Notes: generated by a model from the sequence alone, not told the origin. A stretch of DNA of 48,365 nt from Comamonas sp. lk (GCA_945869165.1 CAMBNY010000013.1:1-48365), one strand, 5' to 3'; shown: positions 1 to 8,118, counted from the first letter of the stretch. A program made the numbers and translations.

Positions 1-20
1 TCAGATTGGTAGTTCAGGTG

Positions 21-96
21 GGGTGATTAGCTCAGTTGGTAGAGCGGCGCCTTTACACGGCGTAGGTCGGCGGTTCGAGCCCGTCATCACCCACCA
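21..96 (+). tRNA. tRNA-Val (anticodon TAC)
   Basis: A full 76-base cloverleaf is visible: 7-bp acceptor stem GGGTGAT/ATCACCC, D-arm GCTC/GAGC, anticodon stem GCGCC/GGCGT with loop TTTACAC (anticodon TAC, valine), T-loop TTCGAGC, and an encoded 3' CCA. It is followed 14 bases later by an intrinsic terminator. In many Burkholderiales a tRNA-Val lies just before ppiD, which fits here. Confidence 0.97.
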
Positions 97-110
97 CCCT
101 AACCGGCACA

Positions 111-136
111 AGGCGAACCGCAGGTTCGCCTTTTTT
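111..136 (+). terminator. Intrinsic terminator after tRNA-Val
   Basis: A 9-bp perfect stem (AGGCGAACC/GGTTCGCCT, loop GCA) is followed by a run of T. It lies between the tRNA and ppiD and should end the tRNA transcript. Confidence 0.85.
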
Positions 137-157
137 GTGAGTCCCTGGAGATAGCGC

Positions 158-2092
158 ATGTTTGAATTCGTCCGCAAGCACACCAAGATCATGATGTTTG
201 TCATGTTTTTGTTGATCATTCCCGCTTTCGTGCTGGTGGGTGTGGACGGATACCAGCGCAGCAGTGAATCAGGGGCTACGGTGGCCAAAGTTGCCAGCTA
301 CACCATCACCCAATCCGAATGGGACGCCGCCCACAAGAACGAGGTCGATCGCCTGCGCGCGTCCCGCCCCGAGCTGGACGCCAAGATGATGGATTCCCCC
401 GAAGCGCGCTATGTCACCCTAGAGCGCTTGGTACGCGAGCGCGTGATGAACGAAGCAGTGGGCGCGTCCTTGCTGCCTATCAGCGATGCGCGTCTGGCAC
501 GCGAGTTGCAACAGATTCCGGCCATTGCCTCCCTCAAAAAACCGGATGGTAGTTTTGACAAAGAGCGTTACGAACAAATCGCCGCCAGCCAGGGCTTGAC
601 CACTGCCGGCCTGGAAGCCCGGATCCGCCAGGATTTGTCGTTGCGCCAAGTGGAGTCGGGTTTGAGTGGCACAGCGTTTGCAACTAAGGCCGTGGCGGAT
701 ATGGCTTTGAACGCGTTTTTTGAGCGCCGTGAGGTGCAGGTGGTGCAGTTCACCCCTGCAGAGTTCGCCGCCAAGGTGCAGAGTACCGACGCGGACGTGC
801 AAGCCTACTACGAGGCGAACAGCAAGCTATTTCAAGCGCCTGAGACGGCTGATATCCAGTTCTTAGTGTTTGATCTGGACTCGGTCAAAAAATCCATCTC
901 CGTGGCCGAAGCCGATGTGCGTACCTATTACGAACAAAACATCGCCCGTTTGCAATCCAAAGAAGAACGCCGCGCTAGCCACATTCTGATCAGTGCGTCC
1001 AAGGACATGCCCGCTGCCGAACGTGAAAAGGCCAAAATGCAGGCGCAGGATGTGCTGGACAAAGTCAAGGCCAAGCCGGACAGCTTTGCCCAGTTGGCGA
1101 CCAAGTTTTCGCAAGACCCCGGCTCCGCCGCCAAGGGTGGTGATTTGGATTTCTTTTCCCGTGGCGCGATGGTCAAACCCTTTGAGGACAGCGCGTTTGC
1201 ACTGAAAAAAGGTGAAATCAGCAGCTTGGTGGAAAGCGATTTTGGCTACCACATCATCCGCGTGACCGACATCAAGACACCAGCGGCTCCGAGTTTTGAG
1301 AGCATGCGCGAAAAGCTGGAAGCCGAACTGAAGACCCAACAAGCGCAGAAGAAATTTGCCGAACAGGCCGAAGCGTTTACCAATGCGGTATACGAGCAGG
1401 CCGACAGCTTGCAAGCCGCCGCTGATCGCCTGAAACTCAGTATTCAAAGCGCCAATGGCGTATTGAAGAAGCCAGCCAAGGGTGCGCCCGGCCCTTTGGC
1501 AAATGCTAAATTATTGGCGGCTTTGTTCAGCGCCGATGCTGTTGAGAAAAAGCACAACACGGAAGCCATAGAAACCGGTCCGAACCAGCTTGTCGCCGCG
1601 CGCATCACCAAGCACTATCCAACGCGTACCCGTCCCTTGGACGAAGTGAAGGCGGAAGTTAAGCAGCGCCTGCTTCAATCGCGCGCCCAGGAGCTGGCCA
1701 AAAAAGAAGGCGAAGCCAAATTGGCCGATTGGAAAAAGCAAGCCGATGAAGGCAAGCTTGGCGCCACTGGCCTGGTTTCGCGGGACCAAGCGGCCAATAT
1801 GAACCAGTTATTGCTGGACGCGATTTTGCGCGCAGATACGGTCAGTCTGCCGGCCTGGGTCGGTGTAGATCTCGGCGCACAAGGCTATGCCGTAGCCCGC
1901 GTCAACAAGGTCCTGCAGCGCACACCACCACCTCAGGCTACCGCCGATCAGGAGCGCGGCCAGATGAGTCGTTGGATTGCCAGCGCGGAGTGGGACGCCT
2001 ATTACGAGGTTTTGAAAAACCGCTTTAAGGTACAGATCAAAGTGGCAAAGCCGCTTGCCGGTGCCGATGCAGCGCTTGCAGTTACCGAGTAA
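158..2092 (+). CDS. ppiD: Peptidyl-prolyl cis-trans isomerase D (PpiD), periplasmic chaperone
   Basis: This 644-residue protein matches PpiD, an inner-membrane-anchored periplasmic chaperone that assists folding of newly exported proteins. A short cytoplasmic N-terminus (MFEFVRKHTK) precedes one hydrophobic anchor at about residues 11-30. A SurA-like chaperone region follows, then a parvulin (PpiC) domain at about 268-374 with the typical SHILI, GGDLDFF and GYHIIRV blocks. The length fits the family (about 620-650). The ATG at 158 has a GGAG-type ribosome site about 8 bases upstream. It sits after tRNA-Val, an arrangement common in this order. In E. coli PpiD has little isomerase activity, so the role is mainly that of a chaperone. 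Confidence 0.95.
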   Translation: MFEFVRKHTKIMMFVMFLLIIPAFVLVGVDGYQRSSESGATVAKVASYTITQSEWDAAHKNEVDRLRASRPELDAKMMDSPEARYVTLERLVRERVMNEAVGASLLPISDARLARELQQIPAIASLKKPDGSFDKERYEQIAASQGLTTAGLEARIRQDLSLRQVESGLSGTAFATKAVADMALNAFFERREVQVVQFTPAEFAAKVQSTDADVQAYYEANSKLFQAPETADIQFLVFDLDSVKKSISVAEADVRTYYEQNIARLQSKEERRASHILISASKDMPAAEREKAKMQAQDVLDKVKAKPDSFAQLATKFSQDPGSAAKGGDLDFFSRGAMVKPFEDSAFALKKGEISSLVESDFGYHIIRVTDIKTPAAPSFESMREKLEAELKTQQAQKKFAEQAEAFTNAVYEQADSLQAAADRLKLSIQSANGVLKKPAKGAPGPLANAKLLAALFSADAVEKKHNTEAIETGPNQLVAARITKHYPTRTRPLDEVKAEVKQRLLQSRAQELAKKEGEAKLADWKKQADEGKLGATGLVSRDQAANMNQLLLDAILRADTVSLPAWVGVDLGAQGYAVARVNKVLQRTPPPQATADQERGQMSRWIASAEWDAYYEVLKNRFKVQIKVAKPLAGADAALAVTE

Positions 2093-2129
2093 ACGGATAG
2101 CGCACAGCTTTAAGCCGGCTGTGCCAGTT

Positions 2130-2135
2130 TATAAT
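2130..2135 (+). promoter_or_regulatory. -10 box of the tRNA-His promoter
   Basis: A perfect TATAAT lies 11 bases before the tRNA-His 5' end, so a start about 7 bases downstream of it (near 2142) would give a very short leader. The -35 region, around 2107-2112, is weak (GCTTTA with a 17-base spacer). Confidence 0.6.
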
Positions 2136-2145
2136 TGCAACCTAC

Positions 2146-2222
2146 GGTGGCTGTAGCTCAGTTGGTAGAGTCCAGGATTGTGATTCCTGTTGTCGTGGGT
2201 TCGAGCCCCATCAGCCACCCCA
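2146..2222 (+). tRNA. tRNA-His (anticodon GTG)
   Basis: Acceptor stem GTGGCTG/CAGCCAC, D-arm GCTC/GAGT, anticodon loop TTGTGAT (anticodon GTG, histidine), T-loop TTCGAGC and an encoded CCA are all present. The extra G at position -1 (2146) faces the discriminator C (2219), the identity element of tRNA-His, so the gene is 77 bases rather than 76. Confidence 0.97.
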
Positions 2223-2238
2223 TATAAATCAAAGACTT

Positions 2239-2268
2239 AGCCCCGCTTCACAATAGCGGGGCTTTTTT
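2239..2268 (+). terminator. Intrinsic terminator after tRNA-His
   Basis: An 8-bp stem AGCCCCGC/GCGGGGCT with a 9-base loop is followed by TTTTT. It ends the tRNA-His transcript before the sulfatase gene. Confidence 0.88.
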
Positions 2269-2340
2269 GTTTAGTGCTCATCATCGGTCCCGATACGGCG
2301 ACAATGCCAGTTTTACCGACATTCTGCTAGAGCACTTTCC

Positions 2341-4131
2341 ATGCGCCACATGAGCCAAATACCGAGCGGTACTGCGCTTATCGTTGCGCTGTGCACGTTT
2401 ATGGCGCTCAGCGCATTGGCCGCTGACAAGCCCCGTCCCAATATAGTCATACTTGTCGCCGACGACTGGGGCTTTAGCGACGTGGGTGCGTTTGGCGGGG
2501 AAATCGCCACGCCGCACCTCGATGCCCTGGCGGCCAGAGGCAGCCGTTTTTCCAACTTTCATGTCGCCGCCACCTGTTCGCCGACCCGCGCGATGCTGTT
2601 GACGGGCGTGGACCACCACCGCAATGGCGTGGGCAACATGCCCGAAACCACACCACCGGAGCAGGAGGGCAAGCCGGGCTATGGCGGCGTGCTGGCACCG
2701 GATACCGTGACCCTGGCCACCATGCTGCGCGATGTGGGCTACCACACCTACATCGCTGGCAAATGGCATGTCGGCAAGGAGCCCGACAACCTGCCGGGGC
2801 GTCGCGGCTTCGAGCGTTCTTTTATCCAGGCCGATAGTGGCACCGACAACTGGGAAAACCGGCCCTACATGATGCTCTACGACAAAACCTATTGGTTTGA
2901 GCAAGACCGCGCAGCGCAATTACCCAAGGACTTTTACTCTTCGCGCTTTTTTGTCGATAAGACGATTGGCTACATCCGCGAGCAGGCCACTGATGGCAAG
3001 CCATTTATGGCTTACATCGGGTTTCAGGCCAACCATATTCCCATCCAGGCTCCAGCAGAATTTGTTGCCAAATACCGTGGCCGCTACGACCAGGGTTGGA
3101 CGGCTCTGCGCCAGTCCCGCCGCGACGGCGCGATACGGACAGGTGTGATGCCGGCGGGTATGCCCATGGCCACGCTGGCCAGCACCGTGGCCTGGGACAG
3201 CTTGACGCCTGATAAACAGCGTCAGCAGGCGCGTCGTATGGAGGTCTATGCGGGTATGGCCGAGGCCATGGATGCAGAAGTTGGCCGCCTAGTGCAGCAC
3301 CTCAAAGCAAGCGGTCAATACGACAACACGATATTTGTGTTTTTGTCTGACAACGGTTCTGATCCAGCTGACCCTTTCAATATCTCCATTGCCAATGCCT
3401 GGGTGCGATTGAATTACCAGGTGGATAAGGAACCGATGGGCGCTAAGGGTACGTTTTCCGCCAACGGCCCGAGTTGGGCCAGCGCCACCGTGGGGCCATT
3501 ACAAGGCTATAAATACTTTGCTAGCGAGGGCGGATTACGCGTGCCCCTCATCGTCTCGGGCTTACCCGGCGTGGCATCTGGGGCGGTGGTTTCCGCGCTG
3601 ACGCATGTGAACGACATCGTGCCCACTTTGCTTGAGGTGGCGGGTATCGCGCCGCACCAGGGGCAGTACGCGGGTCGCACGGTACAGGCTTTAAGCGGGC
3701 GCAGCCTTTTGCCTTTGCTTCAAGGCAAAGCCCCATACGCCTATCGCCCTGACGAGCCACTGGGTTATGAATTAGCGGGCAGCGCAGCGCTGTTTTTGGG
3801 CGACTACAAGCTAGTGAAAAATATTGCGCCGCTGGGTGACGGGCAGTGGCGCTTATTCAACCTGCGCCAGGACCCGGGCGAGACCCGGGATTTGCAGTCC
3901 GCCCAACCCGAGATTTTTGCTTCCATGCGGGCCGCCTACGACAAGTATGCGCAAGACTTTGGCGTGCTACCGGTGCCAGAAGGTTTTGATTTGCAAAAAG
4001 CAGGTTTGCACTATGCGATACACCACTATGTGCTGCCCAAATTGCGCGAGGCTTGGCCTGTGTGGCTGGCACTAGTCGGCTCGATATTTGGGTTTGCCTT
4101 TTGGCGCCGGCGCAGAAAGTTTATTTCTTAA
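2341..4131 (+). CDS. Arylsulfatase-type sulfatase, exported, with C-terminal membrane segment
   Basis: This 596-residue protein is a formylglycine sulfatase that should hydrolyse sulfate esters outside the cytoplasm. An N-terminal signal peptide runs to about residue 28 (cleavage near ALA-AD). The metal-binding DD follows at 41-42. The CxPxR signature (CSPTR, Cys79 to be oxidised to formylglycine) is intact, and the Ca-binding SDNG block lies near residue 336. The C-terminus carries a hydrophobic segment followed by RRRRK, which suggests a tail anchor with a cytoplasmic basic end. Starts at 2341 or at the next ATG (2350) are both possible. No maturase is visible in the window. The substrate is unknown. 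The last 11 bases overlap the convergent minus-strand gene. Confidence 0.88.
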   Translation: MRHMSQIPSGTALIVALCTFMALSALAADKPRPNIVILVADDWGFSDVGAFGGEIATPHLDALAARGSRFSNFHVAATCSPTRAMLLTGVDHHRNGVGNMPETTPPEQEGKPGYGGVLAPDTVTLATMLRDVGYHTYIAGKWHVGKEPDNLPGRRGFERSFIQADSGTDNWENRPYMMLYDKTYWFEQDRAAQLPKDFYSSRFFVDKTIGYIREQATDGKPFMAYIGFQANHIPIQAPAEFVAKYRGRYDQGWTALRQSRRDGAIRTGVMPAGMPMATLASTVAWDSLTPDKQRQQARRMEVYAGMAEAMDAEVGRLVQHLKASGQYDNTIFVFLSDNGSDPADPFNISIANAWVRLNYQVDKEPMGAKGTFSANGPSWASATVGPLQGYKYFASEGGLRVPLIVSGLPGVASGAVVSALTHVNDIVPTLLEVAGIAPHQGQYAGRTVQALSGRSLLPLLQGKAPYAYRPDEPLGYELAGSAALFLGDYKLVKNIAPLGDGQWRLFNLRQDPGETRDLQSAQPEIFASMRAAYDKYAQDFGVLPVPEGFDLQKAGLHYAIHHYVLPKLREAWPVWLALVGSIFGFAFWRRRRKFIS

Positions 4132-4546
4132 TCCGCTCGGCCAGTATCTTGTAGCCGTTATCGTTGGGTGTCATCCCATTTCCTTCGGTGCGGCTAATCG
4201 GTATGACTATGTCATCGTTTTCATCGGCTATGCGGCGAATGATGTTTTGGGTGCGCGACACGTCAAATTGAAATTTGGCCTCATTACCGGCCGGCAAAAT
4301 CCAATACACCTTGTCCGCTTCGGTGAGTTTTCGCAGCACGCGCAACTCAGGTTCGGTGAAAACATAAAAGTGGTCGTGCGAGCCCAGGCTGATAATCACT
4401 CGCTTGGCCATCAGCGGTGTCTTCTTCAAAAACTCCTTATTCCACTTTTGCGAACTTAGGCCTTCTTTGCTAAAGGTTTTGCATTCGGGGCGCATTTCGG
4501 CCAAGGTGGCCGCGATGCCATCTCCAACGATCAAACATTCCAACAT
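4121..4546 (-). CDS. SGNH-hydrolase-like small protein, catalytic residues apparently lost
   Basis: This 141-residue protein has the layout of a minimal SGNH/GDSL hydrolase: block I MLECLIVGDGIA, block II KEGLSS, block III ISLGSHDHF, and a block V-like GMTPNDNGYKILAERI. Compared with the remembered family pattern (GDS, G, GSND, GVHPT), the nucleophile Ser is Gly, the oxyanion Asn is His, and the catalytic His is Thr; only the block II Gly remains. It may therefore be a binding protein rather than an esterase. A good AAGGAA ribosome site precedes the ATG. It is the last gene of a minus-strand operon, 76 bases after the HTTM gene. Its lysine-rich, less GC-rich sequence hints at transfer; similar small proteins occur in phages and alpha-proteobacteria. 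Confidence 0.7.
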   Translation of the reverse strand: MLECLIVGDGIAATLAEMRPECKTFSKEGLSSQKWNKEFLKKTPLMAKRVIISLGSHDHFYVFTEPELRVLRKLTEADKVYWILPAGNEAKFQFDVSRTQNIIRRIADENDDIVIPISRTEGNGMTPNDNGYKILAERIKK

Positions 4547-4622
4547 GGCTTTTCCTTATATGTGGCCCTAATGCGGCCTTCATTGGCGCCGCTCGGACCC
4601 TTGTTAGCAACCCTCGTTTTAT

Positions 4623-5417
4623 TCACCAGAAAACGCGCTGCGCCGAACACGCAAGTATGGCCGGAAATGTAACTACCCACGCCCAAAAAAAGCGATTCAG
4701 GCCGAAAAACCAGAAAACCAGGAAATGAAACAGCAGCGCAATAAGGCAAAAAACCAAAGCTACCAGGGGGTGCAGCAAGGCCAGCGGCGCCGCACACTCC
4801 CAGCCGATAAACGCCCATGCGCCCGCGCGCGCCAACCAAGGTTTGCGCAAAACGCTGTCCGGTGGCAGGGGTCCGTAAATAGCGGCATTCAGAAAGATAG
4901 TCATCGCCTGGCCGTTGCGCCATTCGGGCTGCATCAGCTTGACCCAGCCCGACATAAAGTACGAGGTAATCGATTGCAAACAGATGTACCACAGGCCCGC
5001 ACGCCACGCTAAATGCGGATCACCGCCGAGCTGGACCAGCTGGGCCAAGAGCAAGCCACTGATTGCCACCAGCGTCATGAAATCACTGCCGCCATTAAAC
5101 GCCCCACGCCAGCGGATGAGCATCAGCACATGGCTTGCAAACAAAAAAACTGCCAAGGCCAGATTGCTCCCCTGCCAGGCCAGTAACAGCAAGACCGGCA
5201 GGCGTAACAGCAAATGCCAATGCATCGCGCGGTCTCCAAACAGCAGGTCCAGCAAGTTTTGTACCGCGCCCGGCGGAATGTCGGTGCGCTGCACCGTCCA
5301 CGCCCACAAGCCCTGCACCGTCAGGGCCTGGCGTATGCGCAGATATTCCAAGGTTTGCAGGAGCAGGCTCAAGGCCAGCAAGACCTCTAGTGCGCGGGCC
5401 GCGCTGCTTACCGGCAT
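4623..5417 (-). CDS. HTTM-domain-like integral membrane protein
   Basis: This 264-residue protein is strongly hydrophobic with about seven membrane segments. The central part (GGSDFMTLVAISG, then QSITSYFMSGWVKL and GQAMTIFLNAAIYG) resembles the HTTM domain, a membrane domain related to vitamin K-dependent gamma-carboxylase. Whether bacterial HTTM proteins carboxylate anything is unsettled, so no reaction is assigned. Its start overlaps the end of the upstream gene (5408-5929) by 10 bases, which indicates translational coupling. The degenerate SGNH-like gene follows downstream. Confidence 0.7.
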   Translation of the reverse strand: MPVSSAARALEVLLALSLLLQTLEYLRIRQALTVQGLWAWTVQRTDIPPGAVQNLLDLLFGDRAMHWHLLLRLPVLLLLAWQGSNLALAVFLFASHVLMLIRWRGAFNGGSDFMTLVAISGLLLAQLVQLGGDPHLAWRAGLWYICLQSITSYFMSGWVKLMQPEWRNGQAMTIFLNAAIYGPLPPDSVLRKPWLARAGAWAFIGWECAAPLALLHPLVALVFCLIALLFHFLVFWFFGLNRFFWAWVVTFPAILACSAQRVFW

Positions 5418-5929
5418 GGCAGCACCGGCGAGCGCATCATGGTGTCCTCTTGAAGCAAGCCCGCGGTTCCGTCCAGCACCATGCGCACTTCAAATTGCCC
5501 GTGCGCGCAGTCCGGTTGCTGGGTTTGCAGGCTTTGGCAGACCAGGCGCGAAACCAATTGATAGCTAACTAAGGCGCGCGCGTCCGCGCCTGCCGCCAAA
5601 TGGTTCAGATCTGCGGCCAAATGCTCCACCAGGTTTTGCTGTACCAAAGCCAGATTAGTTTGTGCGTTGTGGAAAACATGCAGCAGGTGGCGTGGCCGGC
5701 GCGGGAAGATGGGTATCCAGTCAGACCACTGCAAATCGGCCGTCGGCTGGGCCTTTGGCATCGCCCAACGCGCATACAGGTGAGGGACATTGCCAGTGGC
5801 GTGAAAAAACTTCCAATTCGGGAAAAAAGCCCGCAGCAGAAACAGCCAAGGACCCGTGACGATGCGGCTTTTAAACACCAATGTCGCCAGCAGCACCAAA
5901 AAGTACAGCAGAAAAAGTGCTTCAAGCAT
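5408..5929 (-). CDS. Membrane-anchored protein of unknown function, HTTM partner
   Basis: This 173-residue protein has one N-terminal hydrophobic helix (about residues 2-19, LEALFLLYFLVLLATLVF) and a soluble remainder with no motif I recognise. The body is rich in His, Gln and Trp (for example LQWSDWIPIFPRRPRH) and contains three Cys. I chose the ATG at 5929 because a GGTGGAG ribosome site lies just before it and because the frame upstream of it looks non-coding. It is the first gene of a coupled operon with the HTTM-like protein, so a shared membrane complex is plausible but is inference only. Confidence 0.65.
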   Translation of the reverse strand: MLEALFLLYFLVLLATLVFKSRIVTGPWLFLLRAFFPNWKFFHATGNVPHLYARWAMPKAQPTADLQWSDWIPIFPRRPRHLLHVFHNAQTNLALVQQNLVEHLAADLNHLAAGADARALVSYQLVSRLVCQSLQTQQPDCAHGQFEVRMVLDGTAGLLQEDTMMRSPVLPCR

Positions 5930-6154
5930 GGCACTCCACCTCACCAGGACAAAGGTGTGAAAAGTCTCCCATGGCTGGCGGTTCACTCGGCTCCATGGCA
6001 CATCGCTCCAACAATCGCAGTGCAAGGATTGTAGTGAGCGCCTGCCTGGCCGCGCCTGGCGGCCTCGAACTGCAAAGGGACACGTTTTTGCGCTGGATCA
6101 ATGCACCGGTTAATATCCGACCCTTAGTTGAATCATCTTTTTGGAGTTTTGCTC

Positions 6155-6748
6155 ATGAGCCAAATATTGCAATCCCTGCATAAAACGTTGCTAGCCGGTC
6201 TGGTCTTGCTCATCGCGATCGTTCTGATCGCAGGTGCGGTGTCAGGCAGTTCCATCCAACTGACCCCCGTCTGGTGGAGCTTTTTCTTTCGCTGGTTGCA
6301 CGTTACGTGCGGCGTGATGTGGATTGGCCTCTTGTGGTATTTCAACTTCGTCCAAATTCCCAGCATGCCCAAGATCCCCGATGAGCACAAGCCCGCGATC
6401 AGCAAGGTGATTGCACCGACCGCACTGTTTTGGTTCCGTTGGGCGGCCTTGGCCACTGTGGTTACCGGCCTGATCGTAGCCGGCCTGCAAGGCTATTTGC
6501 ACGCGGCGCTGCGCTTGCAAATTGGCTTTGCTGCCATCGGTATTGGCATGTGGCTGGCCCTGATCATGGCCTTTAACGTCTGGTTCATCATCTGGCCGAA
6601 CCAGAAGAAAGCCCTGGGCATTGTGCAGGTGGAGCCGGCTGAAAAAGCGGCCGCCGCACGTCTGGCCATGCTGGTGTCACGCACCAATACGATGCTTTCC
6701 ATCCCCATGCTGTTCATGATGTCGGCCCAATCGCACGGCGGGCTGTAA
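6155..6748 (+). CDS. PuuD-type membrane domain (Urate_ox_N) protein without cytochrome c domain
   Basis: This 197-residue, multi-pass protein matches the N-terminal membrane domain of urate hydroxylase PuuD: FFRWLHVTCGVMWIGLLWYF with conserved His, then IPSMPKIP, and a C-terminal MLSIPMLFMM block. Full-length PuuD (about 400 residues) carries a C-terminal cytochrome c domain; none is present here. The ATG at 6155 was chosen for the GGAG at 6143-6146, 8 bases upstream. No purine-catabolism genes are nearby, so urate as substrate is doubtful; a haem-linked membrane redox role is possible. Confidence 0.75.
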   Translation: MSQILQSLHKTLLAGLVLLIAIVLIAGAVSGSSIQLTPVWWSFFFRWLHVTCGVMWIGLLWYFNFVQIPSMPKIPDEHKPAISKVIAPTALFWFRWAALATVVTGLIVAGLQGYLHAALRLQIGFAAIGIGMWLALIMAFNVWFIIWPNQKKALGIVQVEPAEKAAAARLAMLVSRTNTMLSIPMLFMMSAQSHGGL

Positions 6749-6821
6749 GTAATTACCCGCAGAGATGATCAGGCCGTGCCCTTGAATTTGAAAGGCAGGG
6801 CGTCTTGTAACTGAAATATGA

Positions 6822-6838
6822 GCTACCCTTCGGGTAGC
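6822..6838. other. Small stem-loop in the leader region of the binding-protein gene
   Basis: A perfect 7-bp inverted repeat GCTACCC/GGGTAGC with loop TTC lies between the PuuD-like gene and the next gene. It lacks a T-run, so I do not call it a terminator. A TAGAAT (6846-6851) just after it could be a -10 box for the downstream gene, but no good -35 box is visible. Confidence 0.3.
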
Positions 6839-6917
6839 GAAGCAGTAGAATTTGCGCCGCTGTCCAGCCTTAGGGCCCCAGGCATATTTTTTAATTATTT
6901 AATGGAGTTTGACTGTC

Positions 6918-8057
6918 ATGAAACTGAAAACCCTCGCAGCCGCCGTACTGGCACTTTCCACCGGATTGGCAATGGCACAAACTGTTGTGACCATCGCCCA
7001 CGTAGGCCCCACCAGTGGCGCCATTGCCCACTTGGGTAAAGACAATGAAAACGGCGCCATCATGGCCGTTGAAGAACTCAACGCTGCAGGCGTCACCATC
7101 GGCGGCAAAAAAGTCACCATTAAATTGATGACCGAAGACGACGGCGCTGATCCCAAGCAAGGTACTGCCGTAGCGCAGAAGCTGGCCGATGCCAAAGTAG
7201 TTGGCGTGATTGGTCACCTGAACTCTGGTACATCCATCCCCGCTTCCAAAATTTACAGCGATGCGGGCATCCCACAAATCTCTCCTTCCGCAACCAACCC
7301 CAAGTACACCCGCCAAGGTTTCAAAACCACCTTCCGCGTGGTGGCTGATGACACCCAATTGGGTGGCACCTTGGGCAAGTACGCTGTTAACACGCTCAAA
7401 GGCAAAGCCATTGCCGTGATCGACGATCGTACCGCTTACGGCCAAGGCGTTGCTGAAGAGTTCAGCAAAGCTGTCGTGGCAGCTGGCGGCAGCGTTGTTG
7501 CCAAAGAGTTCACCACCGACAAAGCCACTGACTTCAACGCCATCCTGACCACCATCAAAGGCAAAAAGCCTGATGTGGTGTTCTTCGGCGGTATGGACGC
7601 TGTTGCAGGCCCGATGCTGCGCCAGATGAAATCGCTGGGTATCAGTGCCAAGTTCATGGGTGGCGACGGTATCTGCTCGGCAGAGTTGGTCAAGCTCGGC
7701 GGCGACGCGATTGCTGACAACCAAGTCTATTGCGCAGAAGCCGGTGGCGTGGAAAAAGGCAGCAAGTTTGAAGCTGCAAAGACCGACTTTGAAAAGCGTT
7801 TCAAAGCCAAGTTCAATGCTGACGTCCAGGTGTATGCGCCTTATGTGTATGACAGCGTCAAGCTGATGGTGGCCGCAATGGTTAAGGCTGGTTCTTCCGA
7901 TCCAGAAAAATACCTGCCCGTCCTGGCTGCTACCAAAGACTACCAAGGCGTGACTGGCGCTATCGGCTTTGACAACAAGGGCGACATCGTAAACGGCGCT
8001 TTGACTCTGCGCACCGTGCGTGGCGGCAAGTTGGAAGTTCTGTCGGTTATCCGTTAA
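6918..8057 (+). CDS. Branched-chain amino-acid ABC transporter substrate-binding protein (LivK/LivJ type)
   Basis: This 379-residue periplasmic binding protein has a signal peptide (KLKTLAAAVLALSTGLAMA, cleavage near AMA-QT). The type I fold typical of LivJ/LivK follows, with VTIAHVGPTSG at the start of the mature protein, NENGAIMAVEELNAAG, and a hinge region around FFGGMDAVAGP. It probably captures branched-chain or related amino acids for an ABC importer whose permeases are not in this window. The start at 6918 has a GGAG ribosome site at 6904-6907. The codon choice looks highly biased, suggesting strong expression. A shared bidirectional terminator follows. Confidence 0.92.
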   Translation: MKLKTLAAAVLALSTGLAMAQTVVTIAHVGPTSGAIAHLGKDNENGAIMAVEELNAAGVTIGGKKVTIKLMTEDDGADPKQGTAVAQKLADAKVVGVIGHLNSGTSIPASKIYSDAGIPQISPSATNPKYTRQGFKTTFRVVADDTQLGGTLGKYAVNTLKGKAIAVIDDRTAYGQGVAEEFSKAVVAAGGSVVAKEFTTDKATDFNAILTTIKGKKPDVVFFGGMDAVAGPMLRQMKSLGISAKFMGGDGICSAELVKLGGDAIADNQVYCAEAGGVEKGSKFEAAKTDFEKRFKAKFNADVQVYAPYVYDSVKLMVAAMVKAGSSDPEKYLPVLAATKDYQGVTGAIGFDNKGDIVNGALTLRTVRGGKLEVLSVIR

Positions 8058-8074
8058 TCACGGACTGCGACTAC

Positions 8075-8103
8075 AAAAAACCGGCCTTCGGGCCGGTTTT
8101 TTT
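8075..8103. terminator. Bidirectional intrinsic terminator
   Basis: A 12-bp stem AAAAAACCGGCC/GGCCGGTTTTTT with a TTCG tetraloop lies between the convergent binding-protein and dinG genes. The A-run and T-run on either side allow it to act in both directions. Confidence 0.92.
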
Positions 8104-8118
8104 ACGCCTGGTGTTTTA

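Noticed and set aside
21..96. tRNA-Val as an integration site for a mobile element
   Set aside because: No integrase, no direct repeat of the tRNA 3' end and no phage genes were seen in the window.
2281..2919. Minus-strand frame of 212 codons opposite the sulfatase start
   Set aside because: It is a shadow of the sulfatase gene, and no family features are visible.
4531..5007. Minus-strand frame of 158 codons in the HTTM region
   Set aside because: It overlaps the HTTM-like gene in another frame and reaches into the SGNH-like gene; it lacks the hydrophobic pattern of the real product.
6822..6838. Stem-loop as terminator of the PuuD-like gene
   Set aside because: There is no T-run on either side; kept only as an unclassified structure.
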